DNA of 64,000 bases from the NCBI GenBank assembly GCA_021927905.1, contig BLLK01000045.1, positions 930,001 through 994,000 of the forward strand. The letters are read 5' to 3'. A program made the position numbers and the translations under genes. Of this stretch, positions 30,415 through 41,142 are shown one piece after another (within the stretch, counting starts at the first letter, position 1; each line of letters begins with the position of its first letter). Under the pieces are notes generated by a model. It saw only the letters and a program-made list of their open reading frames with translations, did no database searches and was not told where the DNA came from. Source of the DNA: Chaetoceros tenuissimus. Its lineage: Eukaryota; Bacillariophyta; Thalassiosirophyceae; Chaetocerotales; Chaetocerotaceae.

Positions 30415-31344
30415 CTAATTCCTAGCGCGCATTTTATCCCGTTCCATTCTATCTCTTTCACTCATCACATCAGCTTCATCTTGATACCAACCTGTGAAGC
30501 CGTATCTATAAAAACCATTTTCTTGGGCAGCATCGTTCACTGAAAGCACTTCATGCCAAGGTCCTGGTATGTGATTTCCAATGCCTCTAGTTTGTATCAA
30601 GACCAATGAATTGAATGATGGTTTTAGACTTTTACACCAACCGGAGAAACTCCTGGGATTGTTCTCTTCACATTGAAATCTCAATTCTCCGCCATATTTA
30701 GAAATATCCCATTCACCCTCACCATCCATTAACGAGACTACAAATGCAAACGTACCAGCCATACCGTCATCATGCGGAGATAAAAAGTCATCCGTACTAA
30801 ACAAAGTCACAAATAAATCCGAGAGATCAGAAGAAAATCAAACACTTGGGTTTCGCCCATGAATGATATTCTCTACTCTTTTCCTTGTATCATCAGAAGA
30901 CATGTATTGCTCCATCTCTTTTACCAAAGGATGAGATGGATGCAGTTCCCATTTCGCATATGCAAATTGATTCGCTTCATACATTGCTTTCGCAGTAGCT
31001 TTACGATTTTCAATCATTTCCAGAGAACGAAATTTTGCGTTATTTGAATTCTGCATTTCACCTCTATTATTGGTTGCATAATAAAATGTGGATGATTCAT
31101 CTTTGGTGCAATCTTCATTGCTACAAGTCTGTTCTTCTTTGTACGTGTTCAGAGCGTCAAGTGTATTTTTCCAAGTATCTTTCAGGGCATCCCTCCACTT
31201 CTCAGCCAGGTCTTGTGGTAAAAAGTTTGGAACTACATAGACATCGGACATTCTTGATCTGAAATGAGTGTAAGTTTCTACTTCCTCTTCCGAGCGAACA
31301 AGAGCAAAATTAAGCAGTAGTTGTAGAATGGAGATCCATCTCAT
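30415..31344 (-). CDS. Secreted 2OG-Fe(II) oxygenase (prolyl-4-hydroxylase-like) with an in-frame TGA
   Basis: The frame opens at the ATG at 31344 with a signal peptide (MRWISILQLLLNFALVRS) and runs 168 codons to a TGA at 30838-30840. It then continues in the same frame, without interruption, for 140 more codons. The downstream part carries the catalytic core: FVTLFSTDDFLSPHDDG (iron H-x-D), YGGELRF, and HEVLSVND (distal His). Upstream, a helical N-terminal region precedes it. The only GT-AG intron that would remove the TGA (about 47-49 bp, ending TTTGTTTAG) breaks the frame of the HxD strand. The TGA may be selenocysteine, a nonsense allele, an assembly error or an unusual splice. Prolyl-4-hydroxylase-like function is inferred from the fold and secretion signal. 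Confidence 0.6.
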
Positions 31345-31629
31345 GGTTTCAAGCTGGTAAAAAATGCAGTAACAAGCTGATTTATTGAAGATCAATATCA
31401 AAGAAAATAATTGCCTACACAAGATCTTTTGACCTATTTATTGTACATACTTGTTCAGTACTCAAAGTGATAGAACTCTGAAAAAGAAGGAAAGGGAAGA
31501 GAGAGACTGCAAGCACTGAGAACATTCTGAATCTCCCGAATGTTCTGATGTTTCCATAAAATCGAACTAATTCTTTTATTACAATCCTATTCGTACTCAT
31601 CCATTCACTATTATCACTAGAACCTAACA

Positions 31630-32877
31630 ATGAACAGTAGCAAAGTTTTTCGTAGCTGTTCGCAGAAATTTTACCAGCAAAGGTCTGTTCATCAACGAGG
31701 TGTCCAGTCATATTCGAGGACATTTCCATCACAACAACCGCGACAACCATTACATCAACCTTTGATTTGTGCTCATACAGACTATAACAGCTCAAGTAGC
31801 AATAGTAGAAATGGTTCATCTGTATCTAAAAACTCAAATAACGACTCGAAAAAGATTCCAAAGGGTCCTAGACCACCTGGTGGCAGTTCGACATTACCTA
31901 CCTTAGATGCCGCGCCTTTGATGAGTCCGACACTTTGGATCAAAAGAACTTCGAAAGCTTCTCATAGTATAGCTGGCCCTGATGCCTCTAAAAGATTATT
32001 TGGCGCACAAGATGAAGTGTGTTCTTGGATTTGGAATAAAATTGAGCATTGTGATAAAAATGATGTAGAGAAGGGAAAGGTAGGCTTCATGGTGATTGGT
32101 CACGGTGTTCCTCATCAGTTGTTGCAAAATCATGTAGACGTGGCTTGGAACTTGCTTCAAGAGGCTACCCAAATGGCTGATGGACATAGTGATGCAAATG
32201 AAGTTGTTGAGTGTAATTTTTTCAATGAAACGAGGCATTTGGACTTTGACTGGTGAGTAATTTTATTAGCCATGACAACCACATCCGAAAATGACAATAA
32301 CAAAATGTTTCTCATTATTCATCTTCCACATACTTTTAGGGTCAAATTGAGAAAGCGTGATAACACCATTGCAAAGTATAACTCAAGCACAAATACTTCA
32401 ATCGGAAAAAATGAAAATACCGGACAAAATTTGTATCTTACTGTAATGAAGAGACTGGCGACTACATTTGGTACTATTCTAGAAACACAGCCTCCGCCTG
32501 CTCCTTCCTCTGTCATTACTACTGACAAGTATTGGAAAAAAGACATTCAGAATCCAATGAGTCGCTGGCGTGCAACTATCAAACGCGGATTTGATTTTCC
32601 ACCTAATGCCACTAGTAATAGTTTTGATGCTGAAAGTCATGGAGGTATAGTCAAGAACGAAGGAGAGTTTTGGACAGGTCATCCTATTGTGGAGCTTGTG
32701 CCTCATTGGGCTCGCAAATATCACGACGGAGGAAACGACGATTTTTGTGATAATGCGAGCCTTGTGAGAGTCACACTTCAAGGAATTCCTTCAGGACTAC
32801 ACGTTCGGAAGGATGATATGGTTCCTCTGAGTCTGGTCTTTGAAGCTTTCTTTAAGTCTGATGAAATGAGAAAGTAA
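31630..32877 (+). CDS. Isopenicillin-N-synthase-like N-terminal domain protein, probably organellar
   Basis: Exons 31630-32252 and 32340-32877 (87 bp intron, phase 2, Trp codon split) encode 386 residues. The N-terminal ~70 residues are Arg/Ser/Gln-rich with no acids, like a mitochondrial presequence. A segment near residue 155 (GKVGFMVIGHGVPHQLLQNH) matches the opening domain of the isopenicillin N synthase/flavonol synthase oxygenases. The usual C-terminal jelly-roll with H-x-D and R-x-S is not seen. The C-terminus instead reads VTLQGIPSGLHVRKDDMV. It may be an inactive relative or a different fold; function is not assigned. It is divergent from the prolyl-hydroxylase-like gene. Confidence 0.6.
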
Positions 32878-33065
32878 CTCTTTTTAGTACAATACACATC
32901 ATACACAGCGTACATTTTCCGCATGTCATTCCATGATGTTAGGAATCAAGTTTTGAGCATTCATATGTAAATAAAAATATTGACGAGAACGTAGTCTGTA
33001 ATATCTAAATAAGTAATATTGTTATATAAAAATAATTTGATAGCTAGGATACGTCACGTGACACA

Positions 33066-35632
33066 CTACAAGTCTCCTTTCCCACACATTGCTTGCTCCG
33101 CGAGAACTCGAGCATTTTCTGCCAAGATGGAGCAGGTCTTTGGACACGATGCAAAATCTCCATGTTGTTGACCTCTAATAATTGTGACATTCATCGGGCC
33201 GCTGGAAAAATGTTCTGCATCAACGTCGTCTAAATTCTTGATATTTGCTCTTTTGGATTTTAGATACCCTGTAACTGCATCTACTGGAATCAATATATCA
33301 TTTTCTGATATATAAATTGAGCATGGTATATTAGATGGAATATCTTCCACGAACAAAACGATTCGGGACCATGGAAATGAGCGTTGAATAGTCCAGTTAA
33401 TAATGACATCAGTTCTAACAAAATAACTGATGCTCCCTGGGTCACTCTGAGAATAAACAAATGATTTTGTAAGACACGGGATATGTAGACAGAAGACGAT
33501 TGGGTCGAGGAATTGCACTGCAGCGATTGAGTCCGGACTATACTTGCACATATAACTGAGCCAACTTGTACCATAACTGTGTCCAATGAATGTTGCTTTC
33601 AAATAACCATGTGACGCAAGCATTGCTGTCAGAGTTGCAACTGCAGCATGCGGAGTCAATATAGACTGACGTGAGATCCATGGACGAAATCCTGTCACGT
33701 ATGGAATCTCTGGAAGAAATAGTGGATGCCCGAGTTTGAGTAACTCGTCAATCAATGACATGTAATAGATCAATCCTACTCCAATGCCATGACAAAAAAC
33801 GATCGGAATGATATGATTAGAGTTGTTTTCTCCGTCATCATCAGCAATGTCAACTCCCTCTTCATCTCCTTCCTGCGCAAATCCAGGATGATAATAATAC
33901 ACGGTTGAACCGATATGTAATCTTTCAAAACCACGTGATCTTAACAAAACCCTTAGCAATCCATCAGTAAGTCCTAAAATAGCAAGTTGGAACATTAATG
34001 GATACACAGCTAGCCCGAGTAATGGATCCCCTGTATATTTTGCATAGCGATTTGGATCCCTACGTTGGAGCAGTTGATTCATATCTAGTCCCATGGACTG
34101 GAGAAAAGCAGTCGATGCAGAGTTCTCAATCGCATCAATATTCTCATTACACTGAGTGATTTTATGCATCAAGTCAACCATTTGCTTTGGTGGAACAGAG
34201 TTTGAATTGATAGCCTTCTCAAGAAGCATTCGGTATCCATTTAATTGCATATGAAGTGCTCTCTTGTGGGATGTGATGAATTGAGCAGTCTCTAATCTCT
34301 CCTTCACTTTTGATACTGAATTCCACGCTTCGTGGAGCTGATTCTGCATAGCGTCTGACATTGCATTTAATCGCTTATCAAAATCAGAACCTCTATTGAC
34401 AAGTTTTGAGTATGCATTCTCTGCAAGCGACGATGCCGCACCCTTTGCATTTTCTTCTGCTTTTCGAAGTCTAGATGCAAAATTCTCCAACTTTTGGATT
34501 TGACTATGACGCTTTTTGTAATTTTCATAGAGATTGGTGAAAAATGAAGGCGATTCATCATGCATTGTATCCAAAAACTTATATTTTCGTGATGGCTTCA
34601 ATCTCTTACTTGGGTCAATTTCCCATTTCAATTCTACACCAACATCTCTTGATTCGTCATCTGATGTTTTGCCGTCGGAATTTGAGTCTGAATGTTCAGA
34701 GTCAGTTGAGTGCCCACTGTTATTTCCGGTTGATGGGTTCTCGAAAAGATCCAACATTTTAAAGTTTACCGAATCTACCCTTCTCATTCTTGTTCCAGTC
34801 CTTCCTTCATGTTTCTGCACTCTTTTATATCTAACAAAGTATCGCTCTTTTTCTATATTTTCCATAGCATTTTCGTCGACACCATACAAATGAATACTGA
34901 AACAATATTCCAACTCTCTCACCATCCAGTGCAACTGGTCGATTTCATCCCTTGTCAAATGCTCTTGATTCCTGCCTTCGAACATGGACCAAGTGAGATA
35001 GTCATAGACGTCATACCGAGTAATGTTTTCCAAAGGTTCGTCAAAGAACCATCCTCTCAAAAAGTCCACAGGATCGTGTGAATACACATGCTCTATAACT
35101 CTATTAAATAATTCTCTTCGTTTCTCCAGTGTCAAAATTGGGGCAGCCGTTAATGATGCTTCGAGAGGATCTTTATATTGAAGATATTGTATATGCCAAT
35201 GTTGTAGGATGTAAAATAGGGCCTCAATAACTACCCATACTTCTACGAACTTGGAAGATCTTTGCACACGTTCTATGACATTATTCAACCTAGGGAGATA
35301 AGTCTGAATAAAGTCATGAAATGCTGGCCAAGCTCGAGATATATCGCGAGCTACCATCAGAGCTATGTATAAGTAAGCCATAGGAACTAGTAAACGCATA
35401 GAAAGGAAAAAGATTCCTGCTGGTGTATAAAGTCCACTTGCATTCTTTTCAAGTGGCAGCTACAAGGGAATAGAAAAAAAATATAAGTAAAAAGCTAGAG
35501 AGAAAGACAACAATGAGACTTAGAATCACTTACATCTCCAGAATAGATTTTTGTGCTAAACTTCCTTGTAAAGTAATGCCTAGGCGCATTTGATCGATAC
35601 GCATTATGGGATTTGTTTTGCTGGGAAGACAT
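33066..35632 (-). CDS. Large alpha/beta hydrolase with N-terminal membrane/coiled-coil region
   Basis: Exons 35534-35632 and 33066-35459 (74 bp intron, phase 0) encode 830 residues. The C-terminal ~280 residues are an alpha/beta hydrolase: PIVFCHGIGVGL (oxyanion loop), GHSYG nucleophile elbow near residue 658, the acid in ISENDILIP, and the His in QQHGDF. Upstream lie a hydrophobic start (LLVPMAYLYIALMVA), an acidic-serine linker and ~150 residues of helical coiled-coil with MQNQLHEAW. A second hydrophobic stretch (LAVYPLMFQLAILGL) precedes the hydrolase. It is probably a membrane-bound lipase or esterase; the substrate is unknown. The triad is complete. Confidence 0.85.
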
Positions 35633-36188
35633 GTGTTTGGTATTGAACAAATGGATATGAAAACAAAGAAAAGCCAAATTTTCCCTGTCTAATATCTCTA
35701 CGTTTACAGTCCCAGATATTTTCAATGGTTAGGCTGAATCTAGTAGAGAAAGATACAATCTTGATCCGTAGAGTGAGAAGATGTAGATCTAAAAGTAAGT
35801 ATCTTCTCACTATGAAGATCTCAATACTAAGTAGACTCAAGAGAATAGGAACACAACAAACATATTCAAACAACACTTTCATTTTTAGATTGATTTGGAT
35901 ACAAATTAACGACAACCGTTGAACATAGGTGTGTCTTGTTTTTTCATTCCCTTTCTTTTCTCTTTCTCTATTGCGTCTTTTTCGGAGAAACCTGTCAATG
36001 ATCGTCATTGACCATCAACCGACTGGACGAACTACATTTTCTTAAATTACCACTATACCAAACACTTTTAACACTTGATGGTTTTCTAAAGCAAATATAT
36101 ATATTTGCAGATGCTAAAGTAGAGGTGAAGAAAGAATTCTTGATTGGAAAGTGGTAGAATTTCTTGGAGAGCGTTCAATATTTCAAAA
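35633..36188. other. Divergent intergenic region with hairpin
   Basis: Promoter region for two divergent genes. A 10 bp perfect inverted repeat, GTGAGAAGAT at 35773-35782 and ATCTTCTCAC at 35801-35810, can form a hairpin with an 18 base loop. Open frames of 65-134 codons here show no family features. The plus-strand frame upstream of 36189 lacks an ATG. Confidence 0.45.
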
Positions 36189-37385
36189 ATGGCCGTGGAC
36201 GATGTATTTTATTTATCAGATGACAGTGAGACTTCCTATGAACAAAGTAGGGCAAAGAAAATAGAACGAGATGGTTTAATCCTTGACGAAATGAAATCAC
36301 ATTTAGACCAATCCTTTCGCCAAGCAAGATCAGAAAGAAAGCCTGACATCATGTCGATACCAGTACCTTCTCAAGTCCACGAATTTGTACATACAACAAT
36401 TACTCCTACTTTTGAGAAAATGGGTCATTCTACAATAAACTTGGGAAATGAAATCAGAAAGTTATTCAAAAATTGCAGGTCGGAAGCAATAGTAGTGTGC
36501 ATTTTGCTTGTATCCACTTTAACACAAATGTTGCATGCTACAGACTCGCCTATGCGATCGAGTAAACAAGAGGTTGATTCAGACATTCCCACCTCACGCC
36601 TTGAAATCAGTCATTATAGTCACTTGATTGATGTGTTTGATACTCATCCAGATGAAAAGCATGATCATATCCCATTTTATTGGCATATACCTCATGCCTT
36701 CAATCCTCTTCAAGATGTTATAACAAAATGCTTTGCGGCAAAGGATGATGACCAAACTTTTGACGGTTTCAATGTGCAGATTTTACCATCCAGAACAGGG
36801 ACCAGTTCTTCTTCCAAAATAATCTCTTCAGAAAAGATTTACTCGAGTAAACAGATATTTAATGACATGAAGAACAAGAAAGGTCTTACATTCACCCTTA
36901 TGAAGCATCCCGTTCAAACTACATTTGATAGATACCAAGAATACATTACCAATGGAGGCCAGTTACCCATAGAAGCTTTTATAGAAGATGAAGATCTGTA
37001 TCAAGACAATTGGATGACTCGGGCCATCACTGGCAAGTCCAAAATAAAAGGAATGTTGGACAAAAAGAAACAAGAGATAACTCAAGAAGATTTGGATTTT
37101 GCATTGGAATTCCTAGGCAAAAAGGTTATTGTCGGTATTTATCCACAGATGATGAGTTTCTTTGGACGGCTGGAGAATGTACTTCCTTTCAGTATCAATG
37201 ATGCAAATGTTATGAATTGCGCTCAGAGTATATTGATGCAATATTTTAATGCGTTCTCCCAGGCTCAATATCCTGTTGAAAATTCGGCACTATGGGCCAC
37301 TATCACCTTCATGAATAACTATGACATTCAGCTATACAAATATGCAATGGAAGTTTTTGAAGATGCGCAATCACAGTCTGCATAG
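36189..37385 (+). CDS. Sulfotransferase-like type II membrane protein
   Basis: A 398-residue intronless protein; the first in-frame ATG is 36189. A single hydrophobic segment (AIVVCILLVSTLTQML, ~105-120) after a ~100-residue cytosolic part gives type II topology, as for Golgi enzymes. Downstream, DHIPFYWHIPHAFNPLQDVI sits where diatom Golgi sulfotransferases have F-W-H-I-P-K-S/T-G-G, the PAPS 5'-phosphosulfate loop. FTLMKHPVQTTFDRYQEY corresponds to the 3'-phosphate R/K-H-P-x-E-R motif and NWMTRAITGK to a conserved later block. The loop lacks the K-S/T-G-G core, so it may be a non-catalytic member. Function is inferred from the family pattern. Confidence 0.6.
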   Translation: MAVDDVFYLSDDSETSYEQSRAKKIERDGLILDEMKSHLDQSFRQARSERKPDIMSIPVPSQVHEFVHTTITPTFEKMGHSTINLGNEIRKLFKNCRSEAIVVCILLVSTLTQMLHATDSPMRSSKQEVDSDIPTSRLEISHYSHLIDVFDTHPDEKHDHIPFYWHIPHAFNPLQDVITKCFAAKDDDQTFDGFNVQILPSRTGTSSSSKIISSEKIYSSKQIFNDMKNKKGLTFTLMKHPVQTTFDRYQEYITNGGQLPIEAFIEDEDLYQDNWMTRAITGKSKIKGMLDKKKQEITQEDLDFALEFLGKKVIVGIYPQMMSFFGRLENVLPFSINDANVMNCAQSILMQYFNAFSQAQYPVENSALWATITFMNNYDIQLYKYAMEVFEDAQSQSA

Positions 37386-37486
37386 AATTCATAATATAAT
37401 TAATCATATGTATACATTTTTATAATTATATTATGCAAAGTTATCTTTCAAAATTTGAAATAAGACAGAAACATTTTTCAATAGAT

Positions 37487-39217
37487 CTACGTGATTTGTC
37501 TCATCTCTTCCACACTCTCTTCATCATCTTCACTACCATTTTTACTTCCATCTTGCGACAGAGATTTTGGCATTCCGTGGAGAACAACACCATCTACATC
37601 TCCAGCGCCTTCTTCTGCTTTTCTAATCTCTTCGATTCTAGCTCTTTCGCTTGCTGAGAAGAAGTTGAATGGCCATTCATCTCTCTTTTCTTCAGTGTCT
37701 ACCTGCTCACGTCCACGATGCCTGATTGCACCTGCACCAGGTAGTGCTGCAAAGAAGGAAGAGTACTTAAATCCTCGCTTCTTCAACTGCAAGTGTCCAA
37801 AGAACATCAAACCTCCGAATAGACCAATGAGAATCACATTTCTGAGGAATGTTCCGAAACGACTAAGGACAGACTTGCTCTTCTTGGAAGAAGAGATTCC
37901 ATCACCTTCGTATGTACCTTTTGGATCATACTCATAGAGTTGAACATATTCTCCATATGGAGCACCAATAGCAACTTGGTTATCATAAATTGATACACAA
38001 GCTCCGAACCCAGAGTCCTCATCTCCAGAAAGAACTTGCCCAATTCTTACATAGTCACCATAATCATAATTGTACTCAAAGATGCGAACCATACCTTTTC
38101 CATCTTCATAATCAGGTGATCCAATGGCAAGAATAGTACCATCGCTGGAAAGTTCAACAACAGTTCCAGTTCCATCAGCATTATCCCATTGATCAATCTC
38201 GTCTCCAAAGTAGAACCATTCAGTTTCACCATTGAGGTTTACATTGTACTTGTAAACCTGAACGTGAGCATCGGTTTCTGAGTTCTTTCCATTGTAGTAC
38301 GCTGCAGATGGACTTCCTACAGCGAGGTAAAGATGAGCACTCTTCATTCCCATACTGACAGAGTATCCAAGCTGTTCGTTCGACTCGAAACCAGTAATAT
38401 CTCTGCCCACTTGTTTCCAGTCATCGGTATCAGTGTCCCAGTGGTAAACCTGGACAAGACCTCTTGCGTTATCAACTTGAGGAGCTCCGATTGCGACGTA
38501 GTATTTATCAGATCCAGCTTCAAAGGTATCCTTCTGAGCAATACTCACAGATGTACCAAACTTTGCACCTTCTTCTTTTCCAACTAAAGGTGTTCCCATG
38601 AGTTCCCATTCGTTAGCAATCTCACTGTATCTATACATCTCAACTCTTCCCTTACGGTATTCGTCTCCAATAGCAGTAGCAACAGCGATGACGAGTCCAT
38701 CATCAGAGATTGCGACTGTCTCCCCCAAGAACTCTTCATTGAAAGTTCCCGTAATGTCTTGACCTAGCTGCATCCACTTCTCATGGAATTCACTATAGTA
38801 AAATACCTTCGCCATACCGATATTTACCTTGGTTCCAGATTTAGGAGAGTGACGAGGAGCACCAATCACAACCATACTCATTTCTTCTCCCCCGCTCTTG
38901 ATTCCCTTGCTTACAGCAACGGAAGAACCGAGTTGGTCAAATTCATCTCCCAAGATTTCAAGTCCCATGGATAGAAGTTCATCTTCTGTAGTACGTTCGA
39001 GAATGTTCACAACACCAGCATCTTCCATGGTGTGTTTCGGGGTATCATAAGGAGCACCTACAGCTAGGATATGTTTGGAAAGGGAACATGAGCTTCCGAA
39101 GTAATTGCTATGAGTACTTTCGGCAATCGAGGTTTCAGTCCACGCTCCTTCTCCATATTCAGAGACAACGGAAGCGGGCAATATTAGCGCAGCAGCTATT
39201 GAAAAGAGGGATCTCAT
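37487..39217 (-). CDS. FG-GAP/integrin-alpha-like beta-propeller membrane protein
   Basis: A 576-residue intronless type I membrane protein. It has a signal peptide (MRSLFSIAAALILPASVVS), then ~430 residues of repeats in which V/L-A-I/V-G-A/S-P alternates with L-G-x-S-V-x-I/V-S and V-x-V-Y/F-x-Y: a beta-propeller of the FG-GAP type common on diatom surfaces. A transmembrane segment (NVILIGLFGGLMFFGHLQL, near residue 475) and a ~80-residue charged cytosolic tail follow. Codons end in C/G more often than in neighbouring genes, which suits strong expression. It is likely a surface adhesion or binding protein; the ligand is unknown. Confidence 0.85.
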   Translation of the reverse strand: MRSLFSIAAALILPASVVSEYGEGAWTETSIAESTHSNYFGSSCSLSKHILAVGAPYDTPKHTMEDAGVVNILERTTEDELLSMGLEILGDEFDQLGSSVAVSKGIKSGGEEMSMVVIGAPRHSPKSGTKVNIGMAKVFYYSEFHEKWMQLGQDITGTFNEEFLGETVAISDDGLVIAVATAIGDEYRKGRVEMYRYSEIANEWELMGTPLVGKEEGAKFGTSVSIAQKDTFEAGSDKYYVAIGAPQVDNARGLVQVYHWDTDTDDWKQVGRDITGFESNEQLGYSVSMGMKSAHLYLAVGSPSAAYYNGKNSETDAHVQVYKYNVNLNGETEWFYFGDEIDQWDNADGTGTVVELSSDGTILAIGSPDYEDGKGMVRIFEYNYDYGDYVRIGQVLSGDEDSGFGACVSIYDNQVAIGAPYGEYVQLYEYDPKGTYEGDGISSSKKSKSVLSRFGTFLRNVILIGLFGGLMFFGHLQLKKRGFKYSSFFAALPGAGAIRHRGREQVDTEEKRDEWPFNFFSASERARIEEIRKAEEGAGDVDGVVLHGMPKSLSQDGSKNGSEDDEESVEEMRQIT

Positions 39218-39780
39218 GTTCGATAAAGGAATAGAGATTCTTTGTATATGAATGTGGATGATTCGTTGGAATCAATCGGGTTCTTTTCTAATTTATAAAG
39301 GAAGTGGTTCTTGAACAACTGGTCGATGTCAAACCGTGGCGCACTTCTGATGATATATCCGGTAGAGGGGTTCTTGTTCTTATGTGATTCTTATGAAGCC
39401 TTGATTGGCTTTGATAAAGTGTGAATAAGACTTGTTCTTCTTGTGGTTCTGATTTGAAGGGCAAGACTTGCACTTCGAGAATGAGAGGGAATAAAGCGCA
39501 CCTTCCTGAATTAGTCGCTCGTCGGTCGTGTTGAAATTCTAGTGATTTAAAAAAGATGGGACTGACAACGAACAAATGAACTTTGAACCTCATTAATTGA
39601 ACGGACTGCAGGGCTTGCCGACGTTGGATGACTTCCTTTTCATTGATATCCCGCTTCTGCAAGACTGAAAGGCGGAGTATCAGGAGGGGATTGCGTAATA
39701 TGTAAGAGAAAAGAGAAAATAATTGTTGGTTGCCAATTAATGCTTTGCCATCGGAATCTTTTACTGACAAATAGTCCAAC
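39218..39780. other. Divergent intergenic region
   Basis: Lies between two divergent starts. A 164-codon minus-strand frame (39288-39782) fills much of it but overlaps the start of the plus-strand gene and has no recognisable domain. It is treated as chance. Confidence 0.4.
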
Positions 39781-40659
39781 ATGGATACATCTGACTACAC
39801 AGCACAAGATCTAGAAAGAATCACAGACCTCGTCAAGTCCAAGAACATTGTCATCTTTACATGTTCATACTATAACTCGACATCTGATTTAAGATTGAAG
39901 CAATGCCTTGAAACACTGAATCATGCTTCCTATGGATCAAACACTGTAGCGACAGTAGTTGTGGATGGATCACCAACAGAAGTACATGAATATCTAAAGT
40001 CATCTAGTCCGAATACTATCATATGTAAAGAGAAAGGTACTTTTGGAAAAGGCAAAGGAGGTGCGTTGCGAGAAGCTGCATTTGTTGCTTCTACTTTACC
40101 TGGAGTAAATGATGATACATGGATATGCTGGCAAGAAGCCGAAAAGTCAGACATGATGCGATGCTGGCAAACTGAAGTATTTGATGCATCAACAAAAATT
40201 GGAAATAATGTCGATATTGTTTGCCCCAAACGCGAGGATGGCAACTTTAAAGAAAGCTATCCTATAGAACAATACCATTCAGAAAGCTATGGAAACTACT
40301 ATATGGATGCTGTCATGAAGAACGCATTGAATGACATCAACAAGAAAAACAGTCAAGATGCAGCCATTCATTGCAACAGTATTGATTGGCACTTTGGACC
40401 ATTTGCTTATCGTAAAAAGATCCAAGATTTGTGGCTTCAGTATAAAGGCACAAGCTATGATGCACAGCTGATTCCTATTGTTGCTGCGGCGAGGAAAGGA
40501 ATTCGTGTAGAATCCAGTCTAGAAGTAACATTCAGATTGGATAAGAAAATGAAAGAACAAGAAGAAGACAACATAGATTTTATTGAAAAGAGGTTACATC
40601 AGTTGAATGACTTGGATCCAAAGATCAAAGCGTTTTGGACTGAACCTCTGTATCTATGA
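39781..40659 (+). CDS. GT-A type glycosyltransferase-like protein
   Basis: A 292-residue intronless protein without signal peptide or membrane segment. IVIFTCSYYNSTSDLRLKQCLETL, then VVVDGSPTE, resembles the nucleotide-binding start of a family 2 glycosyltransferase. KGTFGKGKGGALREAAFVA and WQEAEKSDMMR follow, comparable to the G-x-x-x-R-x-x-G and acidic-metal regions. A classical D-x-D is not obvious, and the metal site may be the E-A-E-K-S-D stretch. It is probably cytosolic. The donor and acceptor are unknown and the call is by pattern only. Confidence 0.5.
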   Translation: MDTSDYTAQDLERITDLVKSKNIVIFTCSYYNSTSDLRLKQCLETLNHASYGSNTVATVVVDGSPTEVHEYLKSSSPNTIICKEKGTFGKGKGGALREAAFVASTLPGVNDDTWICWQEAEKSDMMRCWQTEVFDASTKIGNNVDIVCPKREDGNFKESYPIEQYHSESYGNYYMDAVMKNALNDINKKNSQDAAIHCNSIDWHFGPFAYRKKIQDLWLQYKGTSYDAQLIPIVAAARKGIRVESSLEVTFRLDKKMKEQEEDNIDFIEKRLHQLNDLDPKIKAFWTEPLYL

Positions 40660-41142
40660 AATATGAATGGTAGATGTTACCAAGTATATACATGAAACAT
40701 TGTTTTATCATGAGACCAAATAACCTTTTTATAAAAACAATTGAATTCTTTAAGTGTATATTTTCTCGAATTCGAAATGATACATATATTTGTGTCTTCT
40801 CTTGTCATACAGCAACATGAATATTTAAAATGTATTACTTTTTATACTTTGGTTAATATTGGGATGTGACCTTTCTAGTCGATGCAGCGCTGCTATGTAC
40901 TTACCATTTTCATTTCGTCTCGCGGTTAATAACTAAAACTGGTCAAAATAAATTTGGTAACACAATGACGTAAGAGAGGCCTTTTTCCTTGAAAATTTGA
41001 AGTTTCCCGCCTTTTTTGGTCCACCAAAAATGAACAACAGCACAGCAGACAGCAGCATAGCAGCAGAGGGCAGAACACAAGTGTGAATAGAAAATGACAT
41101 ACACAAGTGTATGGAATAACACCTTATAGATCAGCATCAAAC
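40660..41142. other. Intergenic region
   Basis: AT-rich 3' flank and promoter between two plus-strand genes. Near 41040-41065 there is a short CAGCA-rich run. No gene is seen. Confidence 0.4.

Noticed and set aside
30792-30840. 47-49 bp GT-AG intron to remove the in-frame TGA of the prolyl-hydroxylase-like gene
   Set aside because: Both versions shift the frame and destroy the HxD strand that follows, so the splice is not accepted as the explanation.
35604-36008. 134-codon minus-strand frame upstream of the alpha/beta hydrolase
   Set aside because: It overlaps the first exon region in another frame and shows only Ile/Leu/Arg-rich random composition.
39288-39782. 164-codon minus-strand frame between two divergent genes
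   Set aside because: It overlaps the start of the glycosyltransferase-like gene, has no domain or targeting signal, and occupies the expected promoter region.
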